A stretch of DNA of 64,000 nt from NCBI GenBank assembly GCA_015057705.1, contig SVDU01000004.1, positions 1 to 64,000 of the forward strand, written 5' to 3'. The position numbers were made by a program, and so were the translations under genes. The DNA is from Paenibacillaceae bacterium (GTDB lineage: Bacteria > Bacillota > Clostridia > Lachnospirales > Lachnospiraceae). Shown here piece after piece: positions 8,901 through 17,140 of this stretch (its first letter is position 1; each line of letters opens with the position of its first letter). Under the pieces are notes generated by a model that was given only the letters and a program-made list of their open reading frames with translations, was not told where the DNA came from and made no database searches.

Positions 8901-10044
8901 AAGGCAGATTACCACCCTCCCTTCCGGATGCTATGCCGCTCTTATGGCAATGCGCCTTCGGATATCCGCCTCCCCTCTTGAGCAGCTTCAGAATGCCTTG
9001 GAAGGACTACTGGATCAGCCTTTTCAGGTAGATCTGTGGGAGAATGTTCTTTTGCCTGCACGAGTAGGAAACTATCGCCCAGAGCTTATGGATTCGCTGT
9101 TATCAGCGGGTAAAGTATTCTGGCAGCTGGAAAACGGTTCTGACCTTACGTTCCATCAGACTGCTGATATTGACTGGAGTGCAGATTTGTGGGAAGTTCA
9201 TGAACAGCTGGAGGGAGAGGAAAAAGCCGTATATGACGCCCTGTTGAAACATGGGGCAAGTTTCATGCAGAGATTGGAAGAAATCATAGGGGGATCGCCT
9301 TATGAAGCCTTGTTTTCGCTGGCAGAAAAGGGGCTTGTAAGTGCAGACAGCCTGATTCCGGTCAGGCAGCTTATGAACCGTGATAAACTGAGTAAAGGAA
9401 CCCTTCGCCAGCGAGTAAATGCAAGGACAAAAATTTTATTAACCGGCAGATGGGAAGTCGTACGTCCGCGTAAGGAAGCTACTGTTGAACAACTGCTTGA
9501 CCGCAGCTTTGACAGAACCGTGATTGTGTGCAGAGAGACTATCAAGGGACTGACCTGGAGTGCGGCACTGGAAACACTGCGGATCTGGGAATATACTGGC
9601 AGGGTTCGGAGGGGTTATTTTATTGAAGGCCTGTCAGGAATCCAGTTTATCCGGGATAAAAATTTTGCAGGAACCATGGCAGGTCTTTCCAATCCCGGTA
9701 AAGAGGTAATCTGGTTAAACGGAGCTGATCCCGCCCAGCTTTGGGGGAAAGTGTTAAAGCATCAGGAAGGAAGATCATTTCTAAATGTACAGGGAACAGC
9801 AGTGGCATTATGCAAAGGAATACCGGCAGCCATTTTTGAACGTCAGGGAAAAGTCTTAAAGATATTTGATATGGATTGTGCAGAAGATGCGCTTAAGGTG
9901 TTTGTAATAGAATTTATGGGACATAGAATCTACTCTTCACGAAACAGAATAGTAATAAAAGAATACCCCAGGGAAGCAGAAGATTTGCTTCGGCTGGCAG
10001 GCTTTCGCCGTGAACTTCAGGATTATGTACTGTATTGTCTTTAA
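5917..10044 (+). CDS. lhr: Lhr-family superfamily 2 DEAD/DEAH helicase
   Basis: This is a 1375-residue ATP-dependent helicase of the large helicase-related family, implicated in DNA repair in other bacteria. Visible motifs are Walker A APTGTGKT at residues 45-52, Walker B DELH, motif III SAT, and motif VI QRLGRAGHNPGR. These are followed by the winged-helix and beta-barrel part of the Lhr core and a long C-terminal extension. The length is close to full-size bacterial Lhr. GGAGG precedes ATG 5917. The gene is monocistronic behind a perfect consensus promoter. The family is more often described in actinobacteria and proteobacteria than in Clostridia. Confidence 0.88.
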   Translation: MSDHSIELFQIDTRHWFERALGTPTLVQKQAWPEIAAGRHTLVSAPTGTGKTLTAFLIFLDRLLNEAERGELKQELQLIYISPLKSLAVDIRENLRRPLEGIVEERKKSGNYNGQELFVGIRTGDTTQKERNQMIKKPPHILITTPESLYLMLTSKSGQKILKTAKALIIDELHVMIDTKRGAHLMLSAARLDKLCSKPLQRIGLSATIEPLELAANYLAPGEVSVVAPKMNKEIRIEIKSPFSDKGIQSKDSVWKDIAKTIYSYMGGTGSSLAFVEGRAYAEKLAHFINELGGEGFARTHHGSLSKDQRFEVEQALRDGSLKLLCTTSSMELGIDVGEIKQVFQVGCPRSVSSTMQRLGRAGHNPGRVSVMYMFPREASEGLFCGFTAEAARSGKIENARPPRLCLDVLAQHLVSMACTQEYGLEDVMDILAGAYPFYEVTAEDVKGVLRMLAGDYEHERDIPVRPRIIYDRIHNRISGDAYSRMLAVSAGGTIPDRGLYTVRSESGVRLGELDEEFVFESRIGDRFLLGTFAWQIVSIMRDTVIVSQANTSGARLPFWHGDIKGRKLGTGLVFGEIFRRFNESGSSEALYKELTKLGLDEVTGERALDFLLSQQKSTGILPDDRTILVEHFMDENSNHQMMVHSVFGRQINEPLSLLVTEAAKLHMDTTINCTADDDGFLLFPYDGTPLPDGLIYEVSPQKADAIVAALLPVTPLFNMNFRYNAARALLMGVRNQKRQPLWIQRMKSAQMLSGLVKEDTHPILRETKRECLEDFWDLKGLQSVLYEIQSGNIQIREMYLETPSPMSLPLRRQTEASMMYDYAPTPQSIHETVKEAVHEAAKITPEPEHLARVSQRMHLPEDEEQLHTLLMIEGDMEAGELDIPIEWLESLALKGRALYVEPGLWIAAEHADEYENALIKGQKNGGKRLVQRMLKYRGAKSLEQTAERYLWSEEKALDILTSLCDQKKVILQDGVYYHADLYDRARNETIKSRRRQITTLPSGCYAALMAMRLRISASPLEQLQNALEGLLDQPFQVDLWENVLLPARVGNYRPELMDSLLSAGKVFWQLENGSDLTFHQTADIDWSADLWEVHEQLEGEEKAVYDALLKHGASFMQRLEEIIGGSPYEALFSLAEKGLVSADSLIPVRQLMNRDKLSKGTLRQRVNARTKILLTGRWEVVRPRKEATVEQLLDRSFDRTVIVCRETIKGLTWSAALETLRIWEYTGRVRRGYFIEGLSGIQFIRDKNFAGTMAGLSNPGKEVIWLNGADPAQLWGKVLKHQEGRSFLNVQGTAVALCKGIPAAIFERQGKVLKIFDMDCAEDALKVFVIEFMGHRIYSSRNRIVIKEYPREAEDLLRLAGFRRELQDYVLYCL

Positions 10045-10105
10045 AGACATGGAAGCCATAAGGGAATCATAGAATTAAAATGATTGTATGATTGAGGAGG
10101 AGAGT

Positions 10106-10954
10106 ATGAATCTGTTAATTTCAATTTGTGATAGTTTTTTAACACCGGCTAAGGTGATGCTGTATTCCCTTTCCAGATTTCATGAAGATGTTGATATATA
10201 CTTATTATACAGTTCATTGTCCCAAGAAGATATCAATGATTTGGAACTTTTTCTGATTAACAAGTGTAAAGCAAGGCTTCATCCGGTCTGTGCCTCTGGA
10301 TTTTTTACCAATGTTCCTCTTTCCAGCCGGTATAAAAAGCCGGAATTGTATTACCGTATTCTGGCACCATATCTGCTTCCTGAAGAACTTGAAAGGGTTT
10401 TATATCTGGATGCGGATATTATTATTAATGGCTCCCTGAATGAGTTTTACAATCAAAGCTTTGAAAATAATTATGCAGCTGCTGTCAGAGACCGGTTTGA
10501 AAATATCGATAAAGTGGTTGTCCTTAAAGAAAAGCTTGGATTAAAAAAAGAAGATTCGTATTTTAATTCAGGGGTCATGCTGTTTAATCTGGCACTGTTT
10601 CGAAAAGAAATTACGCTTGAAGATATTATGGCACTAATTGAAGAGAAGAGGGAAGCTTTGCGTTATTTTGATCAGGATGTATTAAACTGCCTATTAAAGA
10701 ATCACATAAAGCTTTGCAGCCAGGAATACAATACCCAGACGTATCCCTTTGACCAATGCAGTCTCTCCGATATAAAAGATACTGCAGTTGTCATTCATTA
10801 TACCGGACTCCCTAAACCATGGAGTCCGGTATACAACGGTACACTGGACTATCTATATTGGAAAAATTCATTGAATGCCGGATTTACCCAAGATTATCAG
10901 GATTATTGGGAGAAAAAATTTGGCGGTCAGGAAGTAGAGCAGACTCAGAAGTAA
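10106..10954 (+). CDS. glycosyltransferase family 8 protein
   Basis: The roughly 282-residue protein carries GT8 features: an N-terminal NLLISICDSFLTPAKVML strand-helix, the YLDADIIINGS motif with the metal-binding DxD at residues 102-104, FNSGVMLFNL, and YFDQDVLNC near the acceptor site. GT8 enzymes are retaining transferases (galactosyl- or glucosyl-, LPS- or capsule-type) using nucleotide sugars. GAGGAGG at 10094-10100 fits ATG 10106 better than the upstream ATG 10088. It is an orphan gene with no adjacent polysaccharide cluster, so the acceptor is unknown. Confidence 0.87.
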   Translation: MNLLISICDSFLTPAKVMLYSLSRFHEDVDIYLLYSSLSQEDINDLELFLINKCKARLHPVCASGFFTNVPLSSRYKKPELYYRILAPYLLPEELERVLYLDADIIINGSLNEFYNQSFENNYAAAVRDRFENIDKVVVLKEKLGLKKEDSYFNSGVMLFNLALFRKEITLEDIMALIEEKREALRYFDQDVLNCLLKNHIKLCSQEYNTQTYPFDQCSLSDIKDTAVVIHYTGLPKPWSPVYNGTLDYLYWKNSLNAGFTQDYQDYWEKKFGGQEVEQTQK

Positions 10955-10959
10955 AAAAC

Positions 10960-11003
10960 GGGCAGATTATCGGAGTTTCCGGTTAAATCTGCCCATTTTA
11001 TAT
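10960..11003. terminator. bidirectional terminator between converging genes
   Basis: GGGCAGATT (10960-10968) pairs with AATCTGCCC (10986-10994), with a GGA/TCC inner region. T-rich sequence follows on both strands (TTTTA rightwards, GTTTTTTAC leftwards), serving the GT8 gene and the M6 protease gene. Confidence 0.85.
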
Positions 11004-11025
11004 TAAATTCAGCTATTTATCATTA

Positions 11026-13101
11026 TTATTTCCCATATACTTTCCATTCAAGAATCCCAGTTGAGCTGGTTCCTTTTGATTCCATAACAATGGAAATTGC
11101 CCTTGTATTTACTGGCGTAAAAGTAGTTGTATTATACTGGTTAATTTTAGTTTCAAGGCCTTTGGCATTTTCCACCTCCTGCCATGTATTTCCATCCCAG
11201 TAATAGATATGACAGGAAGCTGGAACATCGATCCCCTGACCGTCTTTAAACCAATAGATATCACAGCCTGTAATGGTGTGATTTTCATTAAATGTGTACT
11301 GAACCCATTGTGCTCCGGTTTCTGGCCAGTTACCGTATACAGCGCCGCTCCGGTCGTTTGAACTGGAAGGATCAATTCCATCATTTAATGCAGTTATAGT
11401 TTCCCAATCGGATACATAAGAAGCTGTGGCAGCAGCTAGTCCGGCGATGTTTTTTAACTGTGGTTCCGGATCAGGATCAGGAATTTGACTGGAGGCCGAT
11501 TGAACAAATGTCATTTCCTTACCTGGATTGCTGATTTGAGATAACTCCAAACCAGATTCCCATTGATTCCACCATTTGGAATCAGGAGTTGTGGTGCTGG
11601 TAAAGGAATCCCTGTATCCTGCACGGAATAAATCGCCCCGGTTTCCTCCGTTTATATTTCTTTCCAGATCATATTTTCCGTCTGCCTGTTCAAGGGATAC
11701 TAAATAATGGCTGCCGGATGTCATTTCATTTTTAGAATTATTCCCTTTTTCATCTACGTGCCAGATTGCCAGTCCGGCATCTGGTACGTCTGCATATCTG
11801 CCGTTTCTTTGTATATTTTCTATTAAAAAATATTCATTGGTCTGATTGCCTGACCATTTATAACAATAGGAATTTCCATTTCCATCAGCTGCAGCAGTAA
11901 ATTTTGTACCAGCTCCATATTCATTCATGCTCATGGGAAGGTTCCAGCGGGATATAATATTTCTACAGTATGGATCTGGCGGGACTGGATTCTTTTCATT
12001 TAATACGGTACTCATCAGGCTGTATGCTCCTGTACCCTGTGAATCTCCATCATAATCATAAAGATCCGGATATCCGTAAATCATATGACCGCTCTCGTGA
12101 CATATTGTGTAGAGTGACATATCACTTCCGATACTGGACATCTCATATTTCTGGATTTTGACACCACTGATATAGTCGGACTTTGGATACCAGGACTGAT
12201 GGGGCCATAATCCTTTTGCCCATCCTGCCTCCGGAGTGCCTGCATAAAGAAGATTAACTGCTTTTAAGTATCCCCTGGAATCAGTGGTAAGTGAGGAAAG
12301 GTTAAAACCAGAGGATTTAAGCCACTGAAATGCTTCTTCTGCAAGCTCGTCTGATTTGGCATAGGAACCTGTTTGTTCATAAATATCGTCGTAATAGGAT
12401 TTTGGATGCTTTGCTGTATAAAATCCGATTAATTTATTGGTATAAGTAACTTTTCCTCCGGAGACATCGTAATAATAATCTTTTACAGATCCATTGTTGT
12501 TAAAACCTGTGTAGCTTGTTTCGTTAAAGAAACGCTCTATTTCTGATTCAGGAATATCACTCTTTACATCTGGAAAATCCACTAAGATCGTCAGGCCTTT
12601 TACGTCTCCGGAAGCTTTTATTTTTGAATCCAGGAGACCTCTTTCAAAATCGTCATCTGATTCGGGAGCATTTTTTAAATCAGTTCCATGCAGTCTTTTT
12701 CTTACTTCATCAACTTTCTCACGAACTGCTTCATTTTTTATTTTTACATGTTTTTCCAGGTTTGTGATTCCCTGTTCGCCTTCGCCCGCTGAGCCTGTAT
12801 TACTCCGGTTTTGAGTTCCTTTGTAAACAATTCCCGATGATATGTATTCGGTCTGATCCTCATTTAATTTTGCATAACAGATCCAGCCATTATCGTCACG
12901 GCAAAGAGTATACCCTTCGGGAGTCTCTATCTGCTGGAAATATTCATCTCCTGTGGCATTTACTAAAACTTTATTACCGTCCGGCTGGATTAACTCAAAC
13001 TGTTTATTGACATAAGGTGCCGCCAAAACATTGAAACTCATCATTGCAAGCATTGCAGCTGCAGTAATTCCTGTTGTTAAAAATTTAATCTTTTTGTGCA
13101 T
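11026..13101 (-). CDS. secreted M6-family (immune inhibitor A-like) metalloprotease
   Basis: The 691-residue precursor has a basic start and hydrophobic signal segment ending in an LAA-PYV type cleavage site near residue 28. A propeptide-like region (about 30-150) and an M6 peptidase domain follow. The zinc motif HESGH is at about residues 335-339, followed by GYPDLYDYDGDS with the further ligand region. The last roughly 140 residues (from about ATASYVSDWETI) form a discoidin-like beta-sandwich probably binding carbohydrate or the cell surface. It is a secreted zinc protease digesting external proteins. AAAGGA precedes the ATG. It stands alone with terminators on both sides. Confidence 0.87.
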   Translation of the reverse strand: MHKKIKFLTTGITAAAMLAMMSFNVLAAPYVNKQFELIQPDGNKVLVNATGDEYFQQIETPEGYTLCRDDNGWICYAKLNEDQTEYISSGIVYKGTQNRSNTGSAGEGEQGITNLEKHVKIKNEAVREKVDEVRKRLHGTDLKNAPESDDDFERGLLDSKIKASGDVKGLTILVDFPDVKSDIPESEIERFFNETSYTGFNNNGSVKDYYYDVSGGKVTYTNKLIGFYTAKHPKSYYDDIYEQTGSYAKSDELAEEAFQWLKSSGFNLSSLTTDSRGYLKAVNLLYAGTPEAGWAKGLWPHQSWYPKSDYISGVKIQKYEMSSIGSDMSLYTICHESGHMIYGYPDLYDYDGDSQGTGAYSLMSTVLNEKNPVPPDPYCRNIISRWNLPMSMNEYGAGTKFTAAADGNGNSYCYKWSGNQTNEYFLIENIQRNGRYADVPDAGLAIWHVDEKGNNSKNEMTSGSHYLVSLEQADGKYDLERNINGGNRGDLFRAGYRDSFTSTTTPDSKWWNQWESGLELSQISNPGKEMTFVQSASSQIPDPDPEPQLKNIAGLAAATASYVSDWETITALNDGIDPSSSNDRSGAVYGNWPETGAQWVQYTFNENHTITGCDIYWFKDGQGIDVPASCHIYYWDGNTWQEVENAKGLETKINQYNTTTFTPVNTRAISIVMESKGTSSTGILEWKVYGK

Positions 13102-13330
13102 TATTAATTCCTTTCGTTTTTATCATTTGCTTTTCATACCCCTGTTACATTAGTTCTGAATCAATTTGGTTTATTATTGTAAACTCCACATTGGAACCAC
13201 CTCCTTTACTTCATAAATTATTTATCGTAATTATTTTCGCACTCATAACATATGTCAGTAAATATTAAGAATTATTAATTATTGTTAATAATATTACTAA
13301 AAATAAAATAAAATAAAAACAATTATAAAA
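13102..13330 (-). other. 5' region of the M6 protease, with a possible 5-codon leader ORF
   Basis: This gene-free stretch is AT-rich. On the minus strand a strong AAAGGAGG precedes ATG at 13191, which opens a frame of only five codons (MWSLQ) ending at 13174, about 70 bases before the protease start. A CTGACA (13260-13255) with an AT-rich -10 region could be the promoter. The strong ribosome site on a tiny ORF is the only notable signal; nothing else was found. Confidence 0.3.
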
Positions 13331-13366
13331 AACAGGCCGATTTATTAAAGATCGGTCTGTTTTTTA
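13331..13366. terminator. bidirectional terminator
   Basis: AACAGGCCGAT (13331-13341) pairs with ATCGGTCTGTT (13351-13361), with T runs on both strands. It serves the minus-strand 69-residue gene to its right. Confidence 0.8.
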
Positions 13367-13425
13367 TAATTTCCAGATTGTTATTACAATCATTATTTAC
13401 ACTTGTTTCTAAATCATGTATCATA

Positions 13426-13635
13426 TTAATAAGTGTGATTGTCAGAGGATCCTGAGTTCACAATTGATTGAACGTAAGCCAGCATTTCCAGTTTTGACTG
13501 GATCGTTTCTGCATGGTCAACCATATGCCGCTGTTCTTTTTCCGGCAGGGAGAAAAAGTAATTCATCGCCTGAAATTCTTCCAGTGCCAGCCCAAAGCCT
13601 AAAGGCAATTCAATACCCTGAGTGTATTTTTTCAT
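13426..13635 (-). CDS. conserved-looking 69-residue small protein
   Basis: AAGGAGG lies 6 bases before ATG 13635 on the minus strand, making this start far better than ATG 13659. The product begins MKKYTQGIELPLGFGLAL and contains an acidic middle with LPEKEQ followed by a helix ending AYVQSIV. It has no membrane segment and no cysteines. Small proteins of this look are common in Lachnospiraceae but I know no function. It has its own terminator and is divergent from the membrane gene at 13788. Confidence 0.7.
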   Translation of the reverse strand: MKKYTQGIELPLGFGLALEEFQAMNYFFSLPEKEQRHMVDHAETIQSKLEMLAYVQSIVNSGSSDNHTY

Positions 13636-13787
13636 AAAGAACCTCCTTGTATTTTGCAAAACAGATTATTTGTTATTATTGTATTTTTTAAAGTAACTAT
13701 TCGGGAATAAGAAATAATTATAAAACCGGTTCATTTGAGGAATCATTATATACAATTAGTAATCTCATAAAAAAAGGAGGAGCTGAA

Positions 13788-14156
13788 ATGTTATTTTTCG
13801 CTGTGCTTTTTATTACATTAGCTTTAATCTTTTATACGCTGGGAGTGTTCGGTGAAAAACTGCAAAAGATTTTAAAACCATGGCATCTTGTTGCTTTCTG
13901 GGCTGGATTTGTCTGTGATACTACGGGAACATCATTAATGAGCCGTCTTGCAGTTGGACAGAGTGCCATTAATTTTCATTCAGTAACCGGAATTGCGGCA
14001 ATCTTACTCATGCTTATCCATGCAGTCTGGGCAACGGTGGTTCTAATACGAAATAATAAAGATATGATGGCTGGATTTCACAAATTCAGCCTGTTTGTAT
14101 GGCTGATCTGGCTGATACCTTATTTCTCCGGTATGTTTGCCCATATGATCAGGTAG
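13788..14156 (+). CDS. HsmA/TIGR03987-like small membrane protein
   Basis: The 122-residue protein has four hydrophobic segments (about 2-20, 32-50, 62-82, 95-118). It shows conserved-looking features GFVCDTTGTSLM, HSVTGIAAILLMLIHAVWA and FHKFSLFVWLIWLIPYFSGM. The spaced histidines resemble a haem- or quinone-type membrane bundle, but no function is proven for the family. AAAAGGAGG precedes the ATG. The next gene follows after 16 bases, so the two may be co-transcribed. Confidence 0.75.
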   Translation: MLFFAVLFITLALIFYTLGVFGEKLQKILKPWHLVAFWAGFVCDTTGTSLMSRLAVGQSAINFHSVTGIAAILLMLIHAVWATVVLIRNNKDMMAGFHKFSLFVWLIWLIPYFSGMFAHMIR

Positions 14157-14172
14157 TGGTAAAGGAGGTACA

Positions 14173-15120
14173 ATGATACTCAGTGCCAGCCGCCGGACTG
14201 ATATTCCGGCATTTTATTCTGACTGGCTGTTAAATCGTTTAAAAGAAGGGTTTGTACTGGTTCCCAATCCAAGAAATCCTTCTCATTACAGCCGGGTACA
14301 GCTAAGCCCACAGACCGTGGACTGTATCGTATTTTGGACGAAAAATCCCAGAGAAATGATATCTAAGCTTGAAGTAATATCCGCTATGGGATATGATTTT
14401 TATATCCAGTTTACCCTTACTCCATATGGAAGAGATGTGGAGGAATATTTACCGGATAAAATAGAATTGATTAAAGATTTTTTAAAGTTAAGCGCTAAAA
14501 TTGGTTCCAATCGTGTTATCTGGCGCTATGATCCTGTGGTTTTAACCGACAATATGAATGTGGAATACCATTTAAAGTGTTTTGAAAAAATGGCAGGTTT
14601 ATTGGAAGGCAGCACAAACCGATGTATTTTCAGTTTCCTAGATTTTTATACCAGACTGAAATCCCAATTGCAAAATCTGGGAGTCCGAGACATACAGGAA
14701 GAGGACATGCTAAGGATCGGGGAAGGATTTTCAAAAATTGCAAAAAAACATGGAATTTTATTGTCCACATGCTGTGAATCTGTTGATTTAAGCCAATTCG
14801 GGGTCAGCCATGCTTCCTGCATCGATGGGGACTTAATTGAAGAATTGACTGGATGCAGCCTTCGCAAAAAGAAGGATAACGGACAGCGTCCCGGGTGTGG
14901 ATGTATGGAAAGTGTGGATATCGGCAGTTATGACAGCTGTGGGAATGGCTGCAAGTACTGCTATGGAGTTTATTCAAGAGAACGGGCACGTGTGAACCGG
15001 GAGAATCATGATCCCAAATCCCCGGTTTTGTTTGGATCAGTTCCTCCGGATGCAGTTATAACAGAAAGACCCGTAAAGTCCTTAAAGGATGGGCAGATGG
15101 ATTTCTTTCATCTCATATAA
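14173..15120 (+). CDS. DUF1848 iron-sulfur protein
   Basis: The 315-residue protein begins MILSASRRTDIPAFYSDW and has the VFWTKNPREM motif typical of DUF1848. Its C-terminal third contains a cysteine cluster: CGC, then about ten residues on CGNGCKYCYG. This resembles the 4Fe-4S site that radical SAM enzymes carry at their N-terminus. The family is uncharacterised; a radical-type or repair function is plausible only by analogy. AAAGGAGG precedes the ATG. It follows the HsmA-like gene closely. Confidence 0.85.
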   Translation: MILSASRRTDIPAFYSDWLLNRLKEGFVLVPNPRNPSHYSRVQLSPQTVDCIVFWTKNPREMISKLEVISAMGYDFYIQFTLTPYGRDVEEYLPDKIELIKDFLKLSAKIGSNRVIWRYDPVVLTDNMNVEYHLKCFEKMAGLLEGSTNRCIFSFLDFYTRLKSQLQNLGVRDIQEEDMLRIGEGFSKIAKKHGILLSTCCESVDLSQFGVSHASCIDGDLIEELTGCSLRKKKDNGQRPGCGCMESVDIGSYDSCGNGCKYCYGVYSRERARVNRENHDPKSPVLFGSVPPDAVITERPVKSLKDGQMDFFHLI

Positions 15121-15298
15121 CATTTAATTGACAGACATATCTATTACATTTGTTGAGTTAACAACTATCTGAAATTTTCTGACATTAAAATCATAAGACG
15201 AATGCAGCAAAATATATATTAAATAGGGCTGATTACCAGAAAGACAAGCTGGAAATCAGCCTTGGAACCTGAATTAAATTGGAAGGGGGGTTCAGATT
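15121..15298 (+). other. intergenic region before the two-component system
   Basis: It holds a TTGACA at 15128-15133 without a convincing -10 box at 17 bases, and a small dyad GTTGA-GTTA-ACAAC near 15152-15165. A very strong GGAAGGGGGG ribosome site lies at 15281-15290. No gene is seen. Confidence 0.35.
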
Positions 15299-15337
15299 CT
15301 GATCGACAGAAAACGAATAGCCGGAAAAAAATTCAGA

Positions 15338-17140
15338 ATGCTGTCACTGAGCAGTAAATTTACATTGCTGATTCTTGGTGTTTTAATGGTACCCATTGGA
15401 ATTTTTATTCTGCTGTTTTTTCATAATATGGAAGCGTCCTTATACAAGGATGGACAAACACAGATGATTTATGAACTGGATAAAAGCTGCCAGAATGCGG
15501 AACAGATTGCAGTAAACTGTAAATTATCCTCTGAGATTATTGTAAATAATGAATCCATCAACGATTTCTTAAATCAGATTGCGTCCGATAAAAAATTCAG
15601 TTTTATGGATATTCTGGACTTTTATGGGAAAGAGATCAGCGGAGTGCAGAAGATTGTCAAAAGCAATCCCTATATTTATAAGCTGCGAATATTTGTCAAC
15701 TCCAATACCGTGAAGGAGATTATTCCCCTTCTCTACAAAGAAGACAAAATTGCTGACTTAAAATGGGGCAAAGACGGGGTACCGCCTACAGGAACCTGGT
15801 GTTTTGATTATGAGGACGCTTTGGGCCAGGCGGATGATCAGGATCATTTTCCCAGAATTGCTTCACTCATAACAAGGCTCAATGATTACCGGTACGGAAG
15901 ATATGGCATTGTGGAATCTGCGGTAACCATGGAAAATATGTTTCCTGATCTCTATCATTCAACCGTGACAGACAGAACCTGCTTTATCGATTCAGACGGC
16001 ATCCTATACAGCAGTCAACAGCTTTCCCCTCTGTGGGAAAAGCAAAAAGAAGATATGATGGATTTTATACATAGTCTGGAAGAATCAGACTCGCTTTCAA
16101 ACGGTGCAGTCAGCAAAAGGACAAGAATTGGGGGAGAAGAGGTTTTAGCCGGCTGCGTGAAAATTAAATCCATTCAGGGATACTTAATCAGGATTGTCTC
16201 CATGAAAAATGAAAAAATGGCGCTTCGTACTTCTAAATTACAGTTTTCTCTTCTATGGATTATGATTCTCATCGTGCTGTTTTTATTTTCCAATAAGCAG
16301 GTAACCCATATATTAAGGCAGTTTTTTGAGATCTACGATACGGTTTATCAGGTACAGAAGGGCGATTTAAAGGTAAGAGTAAAGAATATGAGCCGGGATG
16401 AATTCGGAGAACTGGGAATTGAGTTAAATACCATGCTGGACCGGATACAGAAGCTGATGGATGAAACCCTGCACCGTGAGCTGCTTGTGAAGGATGCCCA
16501 GATTAAGGCATTGCAGAATCAGATCAATAATCATTTTATTTACAATGTATTGGAATCAATCAAAATGATGGCGGAAATTGATGAAAAATATGAGATTGCA
16601 GATACTGTGGCTTCCTTTGGCGAGCTTTTGCGTTACAGCATGCGGTGGAAATCAGGCTACGTTATGGTGGAGGCAGAAATTGATCAGATCCGGAATTACC
16701 TGGCGCTTGTGAATTTGTGGTATGACGATGAAATAGGCTTAAGTATGGAACTTCCCCAGGAAATTCTGTGTCAGGAAATACCCAAGATGTCACTACAGCC
16801 CATTGTTGAGAACGCAATTGGCCACGGGATGCGGGAATTTACGGAAGATACCTGCATCTATATGAAAGGAGAGATCATTGAAGATATCTGCTATATTCAC
16901 ATCACAGATTATGGGTGCGGGCTGGAAGAAGCAGAGCTGGAAATACTGCGCAAACGGTTAAGCGGAGAAATAGAAGATACATCCGGGCAGGAAAATGGAA
17001 TTGGATTAAAGAATGTTCATGACAGGTTACAAATTGGCTTTGGTCCGGATTATGGAATCGTTATTGATTCCAGAAAGCATGCTTTTACAGAGGTTACGGT
17101 AAAAATTCCATATCAGAAAAGAAAGAAGGGGATCACATGA
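15338..17140 (+). CDS. YesM-type membrane sensor histidine kinase
   Basis: This is a membrane sensor of the LytS/YesM class, controlling sugar-uptake genes with its paired regulator. It has a first transmembrane segment at residues 7-30, a long extracytoplasmic sensor part, a second transmembrane segment near residue 310 and a HAMP domain. The kinase core has the phospho-acceptor region NQINNHFIYN and the ATP-binding box NAIGHG plus GIGLKNV. The ATG at 15338 lacks a nearby ribosome site. GGAAGGGGGG at 15281-15290 fits a non-AUG start in the same frame at ATT 15296 or CTG 15299, adding 13-14 mostly basic residues. The stop overlaps the next gene by 4 bases. Confidence 0.88.
   Translation: MLSLSSKFTLLILGVLMVPIGIFILLFFHNMEASLYKDGQTQMIYELDKSCQNAEQIAVNCKLSSEIIVNNESINDFLNQIASDKKFSFMDILDFYGKEISGVQKIVKSNPYIYKLRIFVNSNTVKEIIPLLYKEDKIADLKWGKDGVPPTGTWCFDYEDALGQADDQDHFPRIASLITRLNDYRYGRYGIVESAVTMENMFPDLYHSTVTDRTCFIDSDGILYSSQQLSPLWEKQKEDMMDFIHSLEESDSLSNGAVSKRTRIGGEEVLAGCVKIKSIQGYLIRIVSMKNEKMALRTSKLQFSLLWIMILIVLFLFSNKQVTHILRQFFEIYDTVYQVQKGDLKVRVKNMSRDEFGELGIELNTMLDRIQKLMDETLHRELLVKDAQIKALQNQINNHFIYNVLESIKMMAEIDEKYEIADTVASFGELLRYSMRWKSGYVMVEAEIDQIRNYLALVNLWYDDEIGLSMELPQEILCQEIPKMSLQPIVENAIGHGMREFTEDTCIYMKGEIIEDICYIHITDYGCGLEEAELEILRKRLSGEIEDTSGQENGIGLKNVHDRLQIGFGPDYGIVIDSRKHAFTEVTVKIPYQKRKKGIT

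Noticed and set aside
13416-13637. Plus-strand frame of 73 codons
   Set aside because: It is antisense to the 69-residue minus-strand gene, which has the better ribosome site and terminator.
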